64,000 nucleotides of DNA, from positions 1,304,342 to 1,368,341 of the forward strand of contig JYIP02000007.1 of assembly GCA_001051155.2 (NCBI GenBank). The letters are read 5' to 3'. The DNA comes from Chrysoporthe austroafricana. Taxonomy: Eukaryota > Ascomycota > Sordariomycetes > Diaporthales > Cryphonectriaceae. Positions 52,501-63,553 of the stretch are shown piece by piece. The stretch's first letter is position 1, and each line of letters opens with the position of its first letter. The notes under the pieces were generated by a model, which was not told the DNA's origin, did not search any database, and saw nothing but the letters and a program-made list of their open reading frames with translations. Position numbers and translations under genes: made by a program.

Positions 52501-53812
52501 GACCGATGGCGAACCTGTGCGGTGGGTTTGTGTACAGCGGTAAGAGCTTCTGGAGTACCGCGTGCGTCGTGGGGCGGGTGCTTGCTGCGGGTAAGGGAGC
52601 GGTCGAGTGCATGGGCTGGATCTCGTGCGACATCATCCCTCACGGACTCAACGACGAGTGGGTAAATATTGATGTTGAAGACATCTCTGAGGACGTCAAA
52701 CGAACGGGCAAACAGGCCAGACTCTGGGGGAAGCTCGCTATCGAGCGAGAATCTTCTATCCTGGGAGGCTCGGATCCAGATTCCATCTTTCCTGCGGACT
52801 TCATCATCCCACACGAGAATCACTACAGGACCCCACCGCCAACCATCAGCGTCGAGCTGATGTCGCTCAACTTGACTGAGCCACTCGACTCTGTCACAAC
52901 GACGCCGACTCTCGAAGTTGTTACCCCGTTAACGGACTACAGCGCGACGACACCCGTGATCAGGAATTTCACGCCATCGATCACTTTCAACGTGACGACA
53001 TGGGAAGATGACGAGGACCGGGAATACACGCTTCCCGTGGCCAAGGATGTGTATTTTGTAACAGCTCATCCTTGTGTGCCTTCGCATCATGTTCGGATTT
53101 TGAAATCGCCTTCGAGCCCGACTATCCAACAAATTGACCTCTCCGGCAATCACCCTATACTCAGCCATGGCAGGCTGAACGGCCACGCAAACATCACTTG
53201 TGAGTCCTTATCACTTGTCGTAAAAACCATATATACTTCAGTGCTGACGTCTCTTCAGGCCACCCGCTTCACAAATTCTACACATATACCCCAATCCACC
53301 TGTCTGAGCTCCTCGCTAAACCTGACTGGACCCTCGAGCAACTCCTCCACAATACGCCAAGTAACGCCTCTCCTAGTATCACCCCCTCTTTGAGTAGACC
53401 ATCCACGCCCCGCGTTCTCGTCATCGACGCCATCACAAACTTCCTGCCGCAGCCCGAGGCGCATGAGATCCCCCTGTCGCCAGTGACGAGCCGCACGAGC
53501 ACGAGCATGAGCGATGTGTCGGTCTCAAGCCGACACTCGTCGCGGAGTGGTTTAGCGTCGCCCGATGTGGATGGCGGGTTCCCCAGACTCCAGAGGACAG
53601 ATACAGAGATCAACGGTGGCGCGGCGGAGCAGCAGATGCATTCGGAATCGAGACGACGGCAATTTGGAAGTGATATGGAAATTCTGGTCCGGGCGATCTG
53701 TGCGGAACGGGGCTGGAACGCGGTGATTTCGAGACGGAGGCGAGGGTGTCTCGCCTGCGCGATCCGCGAGGCGGGAGCGATCGGATGGAGGGTTGTCATC
53801 CGGGTTGATTGA
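49079..53812 (+). CDS. Unrecognised 1282-residue fungal protein
   Basis: Three exons: 49079-49933, 50760-53199, 53259-53812. I do not recognise a family with a known role. Exon 1 (residues 1-285) is low complexity: basic start MPPWALFSRKRR, a Gly run, a Gln-Ala dipeptide run, then KLQRGLKRLPSLSLKRG, which looks conserved-like and basic. Exon 2 begins VSDSSPPSS and has DHNKPLPPTP, a proline-rich SH3-ligand-like motif. The ordered part starts near VARLRLNRIMATLSVVDIE (about 340) and runs about 700 residues, mixed alpha and beta, with no transmembrane segment or catalytic motif I can name. The C-terminal part has a Ser-rich linker and a basic Cys-containing end. All joints are in phase. The 826-nt intron 1 has a GCTAAC branch. 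An alternative start at ATG 50946 (MATLSVVDIEKLF) is possible. ATG 49079 was preferred over 49043 because it has A at -3. Confidence 0.8.
49490..49531 (+). repeat. Hexanucleotide (CAGGCA)n in coding exon
   Basis: Seven tandem copies of CAGGCA inside exon 1 of the 1282-residue protein gene, encoding a Gln-Ala dipeptide run. Likely variable in length between strains. Confidence 0.92.
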
Positions 53813-54239
53813 GCCGTGGGCCATGGTTTGACGTCTTCCCCATGGTCCTGAGGGATCTTTTGTACGAGGAGAAGAAGTGTTTACGATACCCTGTCCGCGA
53901 GCGAGCGCGTTTGATATTGCTTTGAAACATTATACATCTACATAGCATGGGAAGCGGAGGAAGGAGTTCGGAACTGCTGGCTAAAATGATAGGAAGACAG
54001 GCACAATCTTCACTCTAAGACACCTGATGCGGTCTTGCTTTTGATACGTCCGGGACTTTTATACATATCCTAGCTTTGAATGACAGGCTTCGTACAACGG
54101 AGTACGGTAAATCTCCGGGTAGCGCCATGCCAACGCCATGTGGCTTGTTAACATCATGCAAACGAACGGCGCGAATCATCCCAAAACCCAATGTCCTCAT
54201 GCACAACCGCCGTCCTCCACCGACGCTCCGCGCGCCAAC
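53813..54239. other. Convergent intergenic region
   Basis: About 430 bases between the stop of the 1282-residue protein (+) and the stop of the CREG-like gene (-). Nothing but the two 3' ends is expected. Confidence 0.5.
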
Positions 54240-55241
54240 TCACAGCTCCCACTCCCCCTCGACGCTCCACTCCTTCCACCCCTTCTTCTCCCCGGGCAGC
54301 CGCACGCCCTCCCACTCCTCCCTCGTCACATTCCGCCACTCCTCGACGGGGATCCACCCGATGTAGGCCCGGTCCCCGAACCCGCCGATCCAGTACACCT
54401 GCGTGACAACCAGCCGCACCCACTCGCTCTCGTGGATCCGGTTCCCGGGGAGCCAGTACCGCGCGTCCGGGTGCGACCGGAGGAAGCAGCTCCGCAGCGC
54501 CTCCGCCTCCGCAGCGGTCGGGGTCGCGATGGGCTCGAGGTAGCCCAGCAGCGAGAAGCGCGGGAGGTTGGCCGCGGAGTAGGGCACGGGGTCGTAGTGC
54601 GGCGGACGCGCCGCCGCCGCGGCGCCCTCGCCCCCCGCGGAGAACCAGCTCCTCGCCCACCCGAGGAGGCCCGCCCCTGTGGAGGATGACCCTATCCTCT
54701 TCTTGGGCGGGAATGGCGGGACCCAGTTCACGCTGACACTCATGTTGCTGCCCGCGTCTACGTTCTTGAAGCTCGTCGCGATCCGGATCGCTAGGATCGT
54801 CGGGTCGCCGTTGCCCAGCGCGCCGTCGCTGCCGCCCGAGGACGACGACGACGCCGCGGGGTCGCAGTCGGCGATGTAGTCCATCAGCCCGATGGGCACG
54901 CCGCCCAGGCCGGCGGGCCGGTGCTCGAGCAGGATGCTCTGTGGCAGGCCGTCGGCGTCCTCGGCGGCGGCGGCGTAGGAGGTGGGGAACACGGTGGAGA
55001 GCGTCGCGAGCGGGCTCAGCGCGAGGATGCGCCGGCCGAGGACAGCGGACTCGTAGGACGTCGGGATACGCTGGGCGTCCGCAGCGCCGGCGGACTCGTA
55101 GGAAGAGGAGAGGAAGAAAGGGTCGGGGTTCTGGAAGAGGGAGGACGAGTCGGGCGGTGGCGGGGAGGGGTCGTCGAGGGGTGTGCCGCTCGCGGCGGCG
55201 GAGAGGCCCGCCAGAGCGGAGAGGTGGGTTGCGATCTTCAT
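54240..55241 (-). CDS. Secreted CREG/PNPOx-like split-barrel protein
   Basis: A single-exon frame of 333 residues. It starts with a probable signal peptide, MKIATHLSALAGLSAAASG. A Pro/Ser-rich spacer precedes the core SYESAVLGRRILALSPLAT, the start of the FMN-binding split-barrel fold related to pyridoxamine 5'-phosphate oxidase and to animal CREG proteins. Further core pieces are GVPIGLMDYIADC, then DPTILAIRIATSFKNVDAG and NMSVSVNW, followed by a C-terminal part with LRSCFLRSHPDARYWLPG and VYWIGGFGDRAYIGWIP. CREG-type proteins often do not bind FMN and are secreted glycoproteins; NMS and NVT are possible N-glycosylation sites. The true enzymatic activity is unknown. A longer in-frame N-terminus is open up to 55382, but it would hide the signal peptide. 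Confidence 0.82.
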   Translation of the reverse strand: MKIATHLSALAGLSAAASGTPLDDPSPPPPDSSSLFQNPDPFFLSSSYESAGAADAQRIPTSYESAVLGRRILALSPLATLSTVFPTSYAAAAEDADGLPQSILLEHRPAGLGGVPIGLMDYIADCDPAASSSSSGGSDGALGNGDPTILAIRIATSFKNVDAGSNMSVSVNWVPPFPPKKRIGSSSTGAGLLGWARSWFSAGGEGAAAAARPPHYDPVPYSAANLPRFSLLGYLEPIATPTAAEAEALRSCFLRSHPDARYWLPGNRIHESEWVRLVVTQVYWIGGFGDRAYIGWIPVEEWRNVTREEWEGVRLPGEKKGWKEWSVEGEWEL

Positions 55242-55817
55242 GCTGGGTCTTATATGCACGGTTTCTGGATGGGAGATGCAGTGGGGGGAAGAAACAAGAA
55301 ACGCAAGGTAATGATATTGAAATGCTAATGTAGGAAGAGAGCAGTGTGGTTGGGCAGGGCACCACCCCCGGACGAGATGCATGGGGACAAGAGTGGTCGA
55401 CAGCGCAGCAGCCGTTGCGAGCCGAGGGACAGGGAATGGGAGCCCGTCTCGGATTTTATCTGATCGATCTTATCTCTTGGCATGGGGTCACATCGTACGA
55501 GAGTGGCTTGTTTCCGCGTCACGACGACGGCGAGAAGACGAAGACGAAATTTGTCATTTGCTTCGTAAGAATCACCTAGATATTTGCGCTATAGTCCTTA
55601 GTTCTGTGGGTCGTGCAGTGTGCAGATTTGGTTGCTTGGCGTGTCGAGCGTACTATGACTTCTCACCCGGAGGTCGAAAGACAGTTTGCTCCCTCTAGGG
55701 AATCATTGCGTCTTGTATTAGATTAGGCTATAATTATCGGCGAAGAGGTTCTAACCGGAGGTCTACGAACGCGCCTGGCGGGTTCAGGTATTACGGCGTA
55801 CGGGAAGCTCCCAAGCC
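55242..55817. other. Intergenic region between the CREG-like gene and msc7
   Basis: Both flanking genes are on the - strand; the region holds the CREG-like promoter and the aldehyde dehydrogenase 3' end. No gene seen. Confidence 0.5.
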
Positions 55818-57769
55818 CTACATATTCTTCAAGATGCCCAACACACCACCCACCTTCCTCACAAGCCCGATCCCGTAGCCCATCTCGACCACTCCCCTGG
55901 CGAACCTCCAGCTCTTCTCCTGGCTGCCCACAGGGTACTGGATCGGCGGCGGTATGCTCGTCCTCATACCGGCCCAACCCCAGCGATCCGCACAGACAGC
56001 CTTGATGTTGCACAGTCCTCGAAGGCCTTCCTCGGCGGCGAATCTACCGTAGCCTGACCCCGCTACTCCGCCGAAGGGGAGCTGAACCGCATAGTAGGCC
56101 GCAAAATCGTTGATCGCTACCATTCCGCTCTTGACGCCCTTGACGATGGCCTGGAGGACAGGGTCAGAGTCGCCTCCAAAGACGGACGCGCCGAGGCCGA
56201 AGTTGGGCGCGTTAGCGATACGGAGGACGTCGGGAGCCGAGTTCGAGGGCGCACGCATGAGGACCATAATGGGACCAAAGCACTCCTCCTGTGCGATGTC
56301 CATCTCGGGGGTCACATCCACGAGGAGCGTTGGGACAAAGTAGAAGCCGTTCGGGTGGTCTGGGTGCTTGTACCGTCTGCCGCCGGCGAGGAGCCGGGCG
56401 CCACTCTTGACTGCCTTCTGCACCAGCCCCTCGAGACGGCTGAAGGACGCATCTGAGATGACAGCGCCGACGTCAAGATCCTGCCCGAGCCGGAGGGCCT
56501 TGACTCGGGGCTCGAGACGCTCGACAAGCTTGTCATAGACGCCGGGCGTGGCGATGATGCGCTCGATACCGATGCAGTTCTGCCCCGCCGCCTGGAAAGT
56601 GCCGCGGAGCAGCGTCTCGACAATTCGCGGGAGGTCTCCATTTGCTGAGTCCAAGACCATACACGCATCTTTGCCACCCAACTCAGCGACGACTGGGATC
56701 AGGGCCTTGGCTGCGGACTCAGCGACCTTGTGCGCCACAGGCCGGGATCCGATGAAGGTGATGTGTGCGATCTTCGGGTGTGACGTGATATGGTTCGCGA
56801 CCTGGGGCCAGCAGACGACAGTCTGCACCAGAGCGGGGTCGTGGCCGTGAGCAACCAAAGCGCCCCTCGCGATGCTTGCGAAGAAGGCTGCGCTCCATGC
56901 CGTCTGCTCAGAAGTCTTGACGAGGATGCCGTTGCCAGAGAAGATGGCGGAGATGATAGGTCCGATCAGGTTGTGGAAAGGGTAGTTCCAAGAGACCAGG
57001 GCCGCAACTACACCCAGGGGCTCGTAATGCACTGTGTTCTTCTTGTACGCCATGAGAAGGTTTGTCGGCCGTCTGTTCGGTGTCAAAGCCTTCTCGCCAT
57101 GTGCGATGGTCCACTGCAGCTTCTCGACCGTGACGAGGATCTCTCCCAGCTGTGCGTCAACCATCGTCTTGCCGGAGTCGAGACATGCCACCCTGCAGAT
57201 CTCTTCCTGGTTGTCCAGAACGTACTGCAGCATGGAGCGCAGCACCTTGCGCCTCTCCCTGAAGCTCGTGTTGGCCCATATCTTCTGTGCAGCCTCGGCA
57301 GCGTCGATGGCCCGGTCAATGGCAGACGGGGTGGCGGCGTTGATGAAGCCAAGGAACTGTCCTGTCGCAGGCGCATAGCACTGGATCGCACTCGTCCCGG
57401 AGACCTAGAGAAAATCTCGACGTCAGCCGTGGCGACCACAGGGCTGAGCTTCTGGGCTCGCCATACCTTGATGCTCGGGTTCGAGAGGATCTCCTCTTGC
57501 TCCCGTGTCTGGGGAGAAGGGACGCGGTAACGAATCGGCTGGTCGTTCTCGCCCTTCAGGTAGAAGAAGACTGCGAGCAGGGCCAGCGGCCATATCGCCA
57601 GCCACGCTGCCTGTGGTATGTTGTCGAGCCTGCCAGCGAGCCAACCGTCAGCTGGGCGCGCCTCCTCGACGAGTGGATAGGCGAAAGGAAAAGGAAGCGC
57701 GTACGGGAGTCGCTGAAGCTGCTCCCGGGCCTGGGCGAGCCAGTGCTGGAACATGTCCTCGACCTGCAT
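55818..57769 (-). CDS. msc7: Msc7-type membrane-anchored aldehyde dehydrogenase
   Basis: Two exons on the - strand (57769-57467 and 57404-55818) encode 629 residues (yeast Msc7 is 644). An N-terminal hydrophobic segment at about 53-71 (AAWLAIWPLALLAVFFYL) probably anchors it in the ER membrane. The aldehyde dehydrogenase domain follows: N241 in VSWNYPF, the general base E342 in VAELGGKD, the catalytic C378 in AAGQNCIGIER, and the EECFGPIMVL motif. All catalytic residues are present, so activity is likely; the natural substrate is not known. The name comes from the yeast meiotic sister-chromatid recombination screen and does not define a biochemical role. The frame is open for a further 106 codons to an ATG at 58087, but that extension is Arg/Ser-rich and unlike the family. 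Confidence 0.92.
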
Positions 57770-58926
57770 CGTGTCGCTCCTCCAGCCGACGAAGACTTGG
57801 CTCTGGGGACTTTCCTTCCTCAGCGTGGCCTTGAAGAGAGGTTCGAGCCACGCGTCGAGAGGGAGAAAGCAGAGACCGGCCGTCGAGCTGCCGCGGTGGT
57901 GCCACGAGAGCTTGCGCCCGATCGATTTTCTGCAGAGGATCTTCAGGGGTCCGCGCGCCAACAGCAGCAGGGGGTCAGCGGCCGAAGTCGGGAGGCGCCG
58001 AGACCTTGAAGGCCTGTAACTGATTGACCAATGGCGTGTAATACATGGCCTACCTAGCCACGATGTTGCATACCGTGTACTAACCATTATGCACCTGCGG
58101 ACACGAAGTGATACTCAGAGGTCAATTATCAGGGTATCCTTATGGCTTGGCTCTCTCTAATTTTCTGTGTCCATTGCGCTGAGCTCCGAGTTGAAGGCCC
58201 CGTACACCTTAAACCCGACCGAGACGTGGTTTCCTCCTCGACCAAGACTCTACTATTGTATATGGCTCGTGAGATGCACGCACTACGACGATTGCGCTGG
58301 GACGTCGGATGTGCAATAGAAGACCACTTTCAGAAAAGGTATTGTACCGCTTGCATCTACTCGCAGACAGGGTAAGAGAACTGCCTAAGTGCATCAGCCC
58401 CAGCGCGCCCTCCAGTCAATTTGCGAATCGCTGTCATCTAGCCAGATTAACGGTCGAACGGACAACATGTGTCGCTTTGGAGTCCATACATGCCGGTTCA
58501 TCAATCCATACCGAAGTCCGACCACGGCTCATGTACCGCCGCGGCGCCCCCGTCCGTGTCACTTTGTTGTCCATCCATCCTAGCGGAAGAAGGCCGCTGC
58601 GCTTCATTATCCTCTAGGACACATAGGAAGAGCTTGGCGCGATCCATCGCGACTTGTGCGGAGAGCCTCCTTGCTAGGGATCTGTGGTATAGCGGCCGCG
58701 TTCCAGCCCCATCACCTACTAGCCGGCGCCGCCATCGCCAACCGAGCTGCTGGCAATTTGATACGATGCCGTGTGAGCACAGGATGCACCGTAGCATGGC
58801 GGCGAATTGGCTAAGACGATGTTCTTGTGCTGAGCTGCGTGGTGTTTGGGTGATTTGAACTGTGATTTGGCCCAGAGTTGTTTGAAGGATGTCTGTGTAA
58901 AGCCTTGTAAGTCTCGAGTGCCTAGA
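57770..58926. other. Intergenic region between msc7 and the F-box gene
   Basis: About 1.15 kb with no supportable gene; the msc7 promoter and the F-box gene 3' end should lie here. Confidence 0.5.
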
Positions 58927-60117
58927 CTAATCTCTGGAAGACAACATGATGACGGGGAGGAACGCACACTTGGGCCACTGCAGTTCAAAAACGCCTAGCG
59001 TATTGAAGAGAGAAAACAGCTGTGTCGCCAATGCCAATCGCCTCTTGACGGAATCTGAAGCCGTTGCATCCTCCGCGCCTTTGATGAGCTGGATAATCGC
59101 TCTGAAGCCCTCCCGCGTGACTTCCCACGTCTGCTCAGCCTGGAGACACGCCCCACCACGGACAAGCCAGAACAAGCAGCGCATCTTTTCCTCGCCGATC
59201 TCGACACTGCCGTCATCCTCTGACTCAAAGGGGCCCGCAAGGAGGTCATCCGGTATCATTGTCCCGGGATGGATCTCTAGATGCATTCCCAGAAGGGCTC
59301 GGAGATAACACTCTTCATTTCTGAGGACGGCAACGGCAACTTCGTTCCCCTTGAGGTCAGCAACGCCTCTTTGGAACATCTGGAGGTCAAGTGCAAGCTT
59401 GTCCGGCATGGCCATTGTCGTGAGGTGGGGTCGTTCTGATGCCTCTGAGCCCGTGTCGTTGTAAGCGTGGTCGTAGATGCTACCTGGCTGGGGTGGTATC
59501 CTCAGGCGTTCCTCCTTCAGCTCGGGGATAGTGAAGTAGGCGCGGCCGTGGGCGTGCTGTCGAATCCAGACGTCAAAAGAGGCGAGAATCATAGGGAGTC
59601 TGGCCCAAGAACATCGAAGAAGAGCAGACTGAGGCGGTGGTTAGCTACGTGACTCCATCTGTCTCGATATTCGGCGGACTAAGCAGCTCACCTGGAACAC
59701 CGGGTCGCCATCGACCCTGTCCGCATCCGAGACCCATCCGTAGTATGAGTACACTTCGGCGGCGTCGATACCATACCAGGCATCCCACGTCGGCCCAAAG
59801 GCGGCCCCCACCAACTGATACTTGATAGAATCGGTCGATAGACGGTGGTGTAGCTCGCGGTTGACCAGTGCCAGAGATAGGTTTCTGGAGGCGATAAAGA
59901 TGCGCTCGAGGATCTCTTGTGGGAGTTGCGATAGTCGTGGCAAAGTCTTCCGCAACTTTCTCCATGCAGCGCTGGTGTCGTCTCCATGATGGCCCTTGGC
60001 TCGTTTGTTCCTTGGCTGTCTGTCCCTCTTTGTCGTCTCGCTGCTCTTGGATGAGGTTTTCTTCACTGGCTTGGGTTGTCCACGCTTTCCGCGTACTCGG
60101 ATTGGAGTCAGCTTCAT
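58927..60117 (-). CDS. F-box domain protein
   Basis: Two exons on the - strand (60117-59692 and 59628-58927) encode 375 residues. A basic Lys/Arg-rich N-terminus (possible nuclear signal) precedes an F-box at about 60-100: LSQLPQEILERIFIASRNL with LALVNRELHHRLS. F-box proteins recruit targets to SCF ubiquitin ligases through Skp1. The rest shows the pattern of fungal F-box proteins of unknown substrate: aromatic segments WDAWYGIDAAEVYSYYGW and helical segments with LRALLGMHLEIHPGTMIPD; there is no WD40 or leucine-rich repeat. The first ATG in frame (60117) was used; upstream the frame stays open without ATG. Confidence 0.85.
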
Positions 60118-60572
60118 CTTGTTAATGGCGGTGCATACGATCTTTTCCCCTGAGGCTCTGGTGGCGATGAACCGTAAGAATTCTGAAGCCAACCCTGCCT
60201 TTCCAGCGCTGCCCGAGACACAACCCCACCCAACTCCAAGCTAACGAGGAGAGTAGGACCACAGAAGACCTTTATGTCATTTTGAATGGCCTCGGAAGGA
60301 GAGATAAAACTTGATGAGTGACTCGAGAAGACGTTGAAAGACGTGGAAGTGGTGTTGGAGGGTGAATGCTGTGATAAGTGCACACCCTGGTGCGACGTAA
60401 GCGGGGTGAAAGTTTTAGCTCAGCTTTTGACGTAGTTGGAAAATCTCCCTGGCAGATTCTCCATCAGACAAACAAACTTGCGACGACATGTTGCAACTTC
60501 AGCAATAACAGCGCCGAGGTCTTTAGATCTCAGACAACAGCTGTCTGTCCTTCCAAGACAGCAACCGTCGCA
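60118..60572. promoter_or_regulatory. Divergent promoter of the F-box gene and the Mrs2-like gene
   Basis: 455 bases between two divergent starts. No specific site was identified. Confidence 0.55.
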
Positions 60573-62395
60573 ATGCGCTTAGCATTGCAGCCTGCTGTCC
60601 CTTCGCGCAGGCTGCTTCGTTTCCTACGATCCCAGTCCGAGGGGATCCCATTCTTCAGTCCTCACCACGCCCACGCCCATGCAGCAGCTGCAAGATGCAG
60701 TGGTCAGTCTCGTCGACTCGCTGGCGACGCCGCGCACATTCTAGGCGAGGCTAAGCCTTCCACCCGTCAGTACTCGACTACTCGATTAAAACGCCCCGAA
60801 GCTACCCACCGAGCTCCCGTCTTCCACGTCGAGAACCTCCTCCCGAAACATCTAAAGCGAGTGCGGTCGCCCGGCCTAGCGCTACTAGCCGCAAATGCTG
60901 CCGCGACTTCGCACAGATTCGCTTCAAACGGAGAGACTTTTGATGGAGAAGAGGGAGGGTCCGCGTCGGAGAGGCTCTGGGGACCTAACGCCGTCAAGCC
61001 GGACTTTCGGAGTCGCAGCACCGACGAGCTCGAGGACTCCATCTTCACCGCTGGCATGACCGGCAGACGTGCCAAGGCTGCGCTGGAGCCCGTCCTGAGA
61101 TGTACCGAGGTCGACGAGAAGGGCGATGCCATCCTCACGGACGGGGCCTTCAAGAAGAGCGAGCTTATCGCGAAGGTGGGTTGCGGCACGGTCCACATCC
61201 TGCTGCTCTACATGGAAGAGTACCTTTACTGATTTGCACCTGCTGCAGTACGGCCTCATGCCTCGTGACTTGCGCAAGATCGACTCCTCCAATCTGCCTC
61301 ACATCCTTATCCGACCATTCGCGATCCTCCTCAACCTTCTCCATCTACGCGTGCTGATCAAGCACGACCGCGTGCTCCTCTTCGACGTCTATGGCTCGTC
61401 CAGTTCCTCTGCGCAATCCGAGTTTATGTACGAGTTGCAGGGCAAGCTGCGTCACAAGCAAGCCCCCGGGACGAGCGGGGGCCTCCCTTACGAGTTTCGT
61501 GCTCTCGAGGTGGTGCTCATGTCGGTGACGTCCGAGCTGTGGAAGGAATTCGGCACCGTCCAGGAGCCCGTCATGCACCTGTTGAGCGACCTCGAGGATG
61601 ACGTTGACCGCGAGAAGCTGCGAGTTCTGCTGGTGCTCTCCAAGAAAGTCAGCACGTTCGAGCAGAAGGCGAGGCTGGTGCGCGACGCGATTGATGAGCT
61701 GCTGGAGGCGGACGATGACTTGTCGGAGATGTATCTGACAGAAAAAGCCCGGGATATCAGGCGCGAGCAGGACGACCATACCGAGATTGAGATGCTGCTA
61801 GAGTCCTACCACAAGATATGCGACGAGGTGGTTCAGGAGGCGGGTAACTTGGTTTCTGGTATCCGGAACACGGAAGAAATGTAGGTCGCTCACTCTGCCG
61901 TGGCCCCTTGCACGCCGGCTGCTAACATCTTATCCTAGTATCCGCGCCATCCTAGACGCCAACCGCAACTCCCTCATGCTCCTCGAGCTCAAGTTCAGCG
62001 TCTACACCCTTGGCCTCGCAATGGGCACCTTTCTGGCGGGTCTGTACGGTATGAATCTGGAGAACTTTATCGAGGAGACCAACTTCGGCTTTGCAACCGT
62101 GACCGTCGGCTCAGCTTTCGCCAGTATCCTCGTGGCGTGGTGGGGCTTCACCAAGCTGCGCAGAGTGCAGCGCGTGCGCATGAGGGAGCCGACCCCGCGC
62201 CCCCGCAAGGCCAGTGAGGGCAGGGATGGGAAGAATTCGCTGGGCCCGTACGGCGTGCGGGAGTGGTACCGCGAGGAGAGCCCTACGGCGCTGCTGGAGG
62301 CGAAACATAGAGAGAGGCTGAAGAGAATTTCCCAGATGAAGGAGAGACGGACTGAGATGACGGGATTCAGGAAGTGGTTACAGCGGTTTCGCTGA
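60573..62395 (+). CDS. mrs2: Mitochondrial Mg2+ channel, Mrs2/Lpe10 (CorA) family
   Basis: Three exons (60573-61175, 61249-61880, 61939-62395) encode 563 residues. An Arg/Ala-rich N-terminus (MRLALQPAVPSRRLLRFL) fits a mitochondrial targeting peptide. The matrix domain includes GLMPRDLRKIDSS, ILIRPFAILLNLLHLRVLI and the long helices around LLEADDDLSEMYLTEK. Two C-terminal membrane segments follow, the first ending in the pore signature GMN at 449-451 (YGMNLENFIEE), the second VTVGSAFASILVAWWGF. This is diagnostic of CorA-type Mg2+ channels in the inner mitochondrial membrane. Fungi have two paralogues, Mrs2 and Lpe10/Mfm1, and sequence inspection alone does not settle which this is, so the symbol is provisional. 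The C-terminal tail is basic. Confidence 0.93.
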
Positions 62396-62782
62396 TAGAC
62401 CTCACAGTCCTGGGTCTCTTGGAAACTGAAAAGAAGAATCAATTTGCATAGTCTGGGTCGAAGGTATCGAGGGGCGGGCGATTGTTGGATCGTATATCGA
62501 CCTCGCTCTGTCTAGAGGATGACAGGTCAGCGAGACTGTCTGCACATCCTTGACATTTCGACTCGGTTTACGTATATACTCGGCGGCGTTGTATTGTGAT
62601 GATGACGACCCCTCTCACTTCATAGCAAGAGATTGTAGGTCGATGATACCCCCTTTCTCTCAAATCTGGAGTATTCGGTATGATTTCTCATTGCTGCAGT
62701 GATACAAACTATTGGCATTCTCGCCTATCGAGACGCCCTCAATCCTCCAGGCCTCTCGAGCCATGGTGTCGATCCTGTCCGC
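62396..62782. other. Convergent intergenic region
   Basis: About 390 bases between the Mrs2-like stop (+) and the stop of the small protein gene (-). Only 3' ends expected. Confidence 0.5.
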
Positions 62783-63553
62783 TTACCGTGATAAGATCTC
62801 TCTCAGTTTGAACACCTCAACGTCCCCGTCCTCACTACCAGCCCCTACCCGCCTCGATATCCGGATCCACCTCCTCCCCTCGCCCCTCTGCGCCTCGAAG
62901 ACATCCCCCTTCCCCGCCTCACCATCCACCGACGGGGGCGCAACTGGTACAACATACGTATCCGCACCACTGATCTCCTCGTTCGGCGGCGGCACAGGCG
63001 CTCGCCTTCTGGGGCTGGACAACGACTCCGCGACCTCAGACTGGAGCGGATCCCGGCTCGATATCGTTACCGTGACCGTGGACACCGTGTCGTCGTCGCC
63101 CTCCCCTTCGGCGTTGGGCAGCGGGACTCCCCTCGGCGGCGACGAGAGGAGTGCGGCCATGGCCTCCGCATCCTCGAGGTCCATCTGCCTCAGCGCGCGG
63201 TGCCGCACGTACTCCAGCATGCGGGCCTGGTACCGCTGGGCGTAGACCGTGTCGGCCTGGCTGCAGAGGGCGAGGGAGGGGTAGGAGGAGATGAGGACGA
63301 AGACGGGCCCCCCTCCCTCCTCGCCCGGCGGCTCCCCCAAGGAGCCGCCGACCGCCTGGAACAGGAAGTGGTGTGCCCTCTTGGGGCAGGGCTTGCTGAT
63401 GAACGTCGCGCGGAGCGGTGAGCTGGACGGGCCGGGCGAGGGCGTGTACTTTGCGCAGAGCTCGAGCACTTCCGTCCAGAGGCTTGTGAAGGCTGGGTCT
63501 GTTGCCGAGATGGAGGGACGGAGGGTGAAGAACCAGAGGCGTGTGATTCCCAT
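62783..63553 (-). CDS. Unrecognised 256-residue protein, possible dimeric alpha/beta barrel
   Basis: A single-exon frame from a true ATG. The N-terminal 130 residues, with MGITRLWFFTLRP, a helix LWTEVLELCAKYT, KRAHHFLFQAVGG and a strand VFVLISSYPSLAL, have the beta-alpha-beta pattern of dimeric alpha+beta barrel (ABM-like) proteins, but no catalytic residue is apparent. The remainder is Pro/Ser/acidic and variable, ending with basic RRWIRISRRVGAG. It has hydrophobic rhythm and codon choice more like the real genes than the surrounding noise. The family is not recognised with certainty and no function is assigned. Confidence 0.65.
   Translation of the reverse strand: MGITRLWFFTLRPSISATDPAFTSLWTEVLELCAKYTPSPGPSSSPLRATFISKPCPKRAHHFLFQAVGGSLGEPPGEEGGGPVFVLISSYPSLALCSQADTVYAQRYQARMLEYVRHRALRQMDLEDAEAMAALLSSPPRGVPLPNAEGEGDDDTVSTVTVTISSRDPLQSEVAESLSSPRRRAPVPPPNEEISGADTYVVPVAPPSVDGEAGKGDVFEAQRGEGRRWIRISRRVGAGSEDGDVEVFKLREILSR

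Noticed and set aside
54154..55365. 403-codon - strand Arg/Pro-rich frame
   Set aside because: Another phase of the CREG-like gene, which has the coherent fold and signal peptide.
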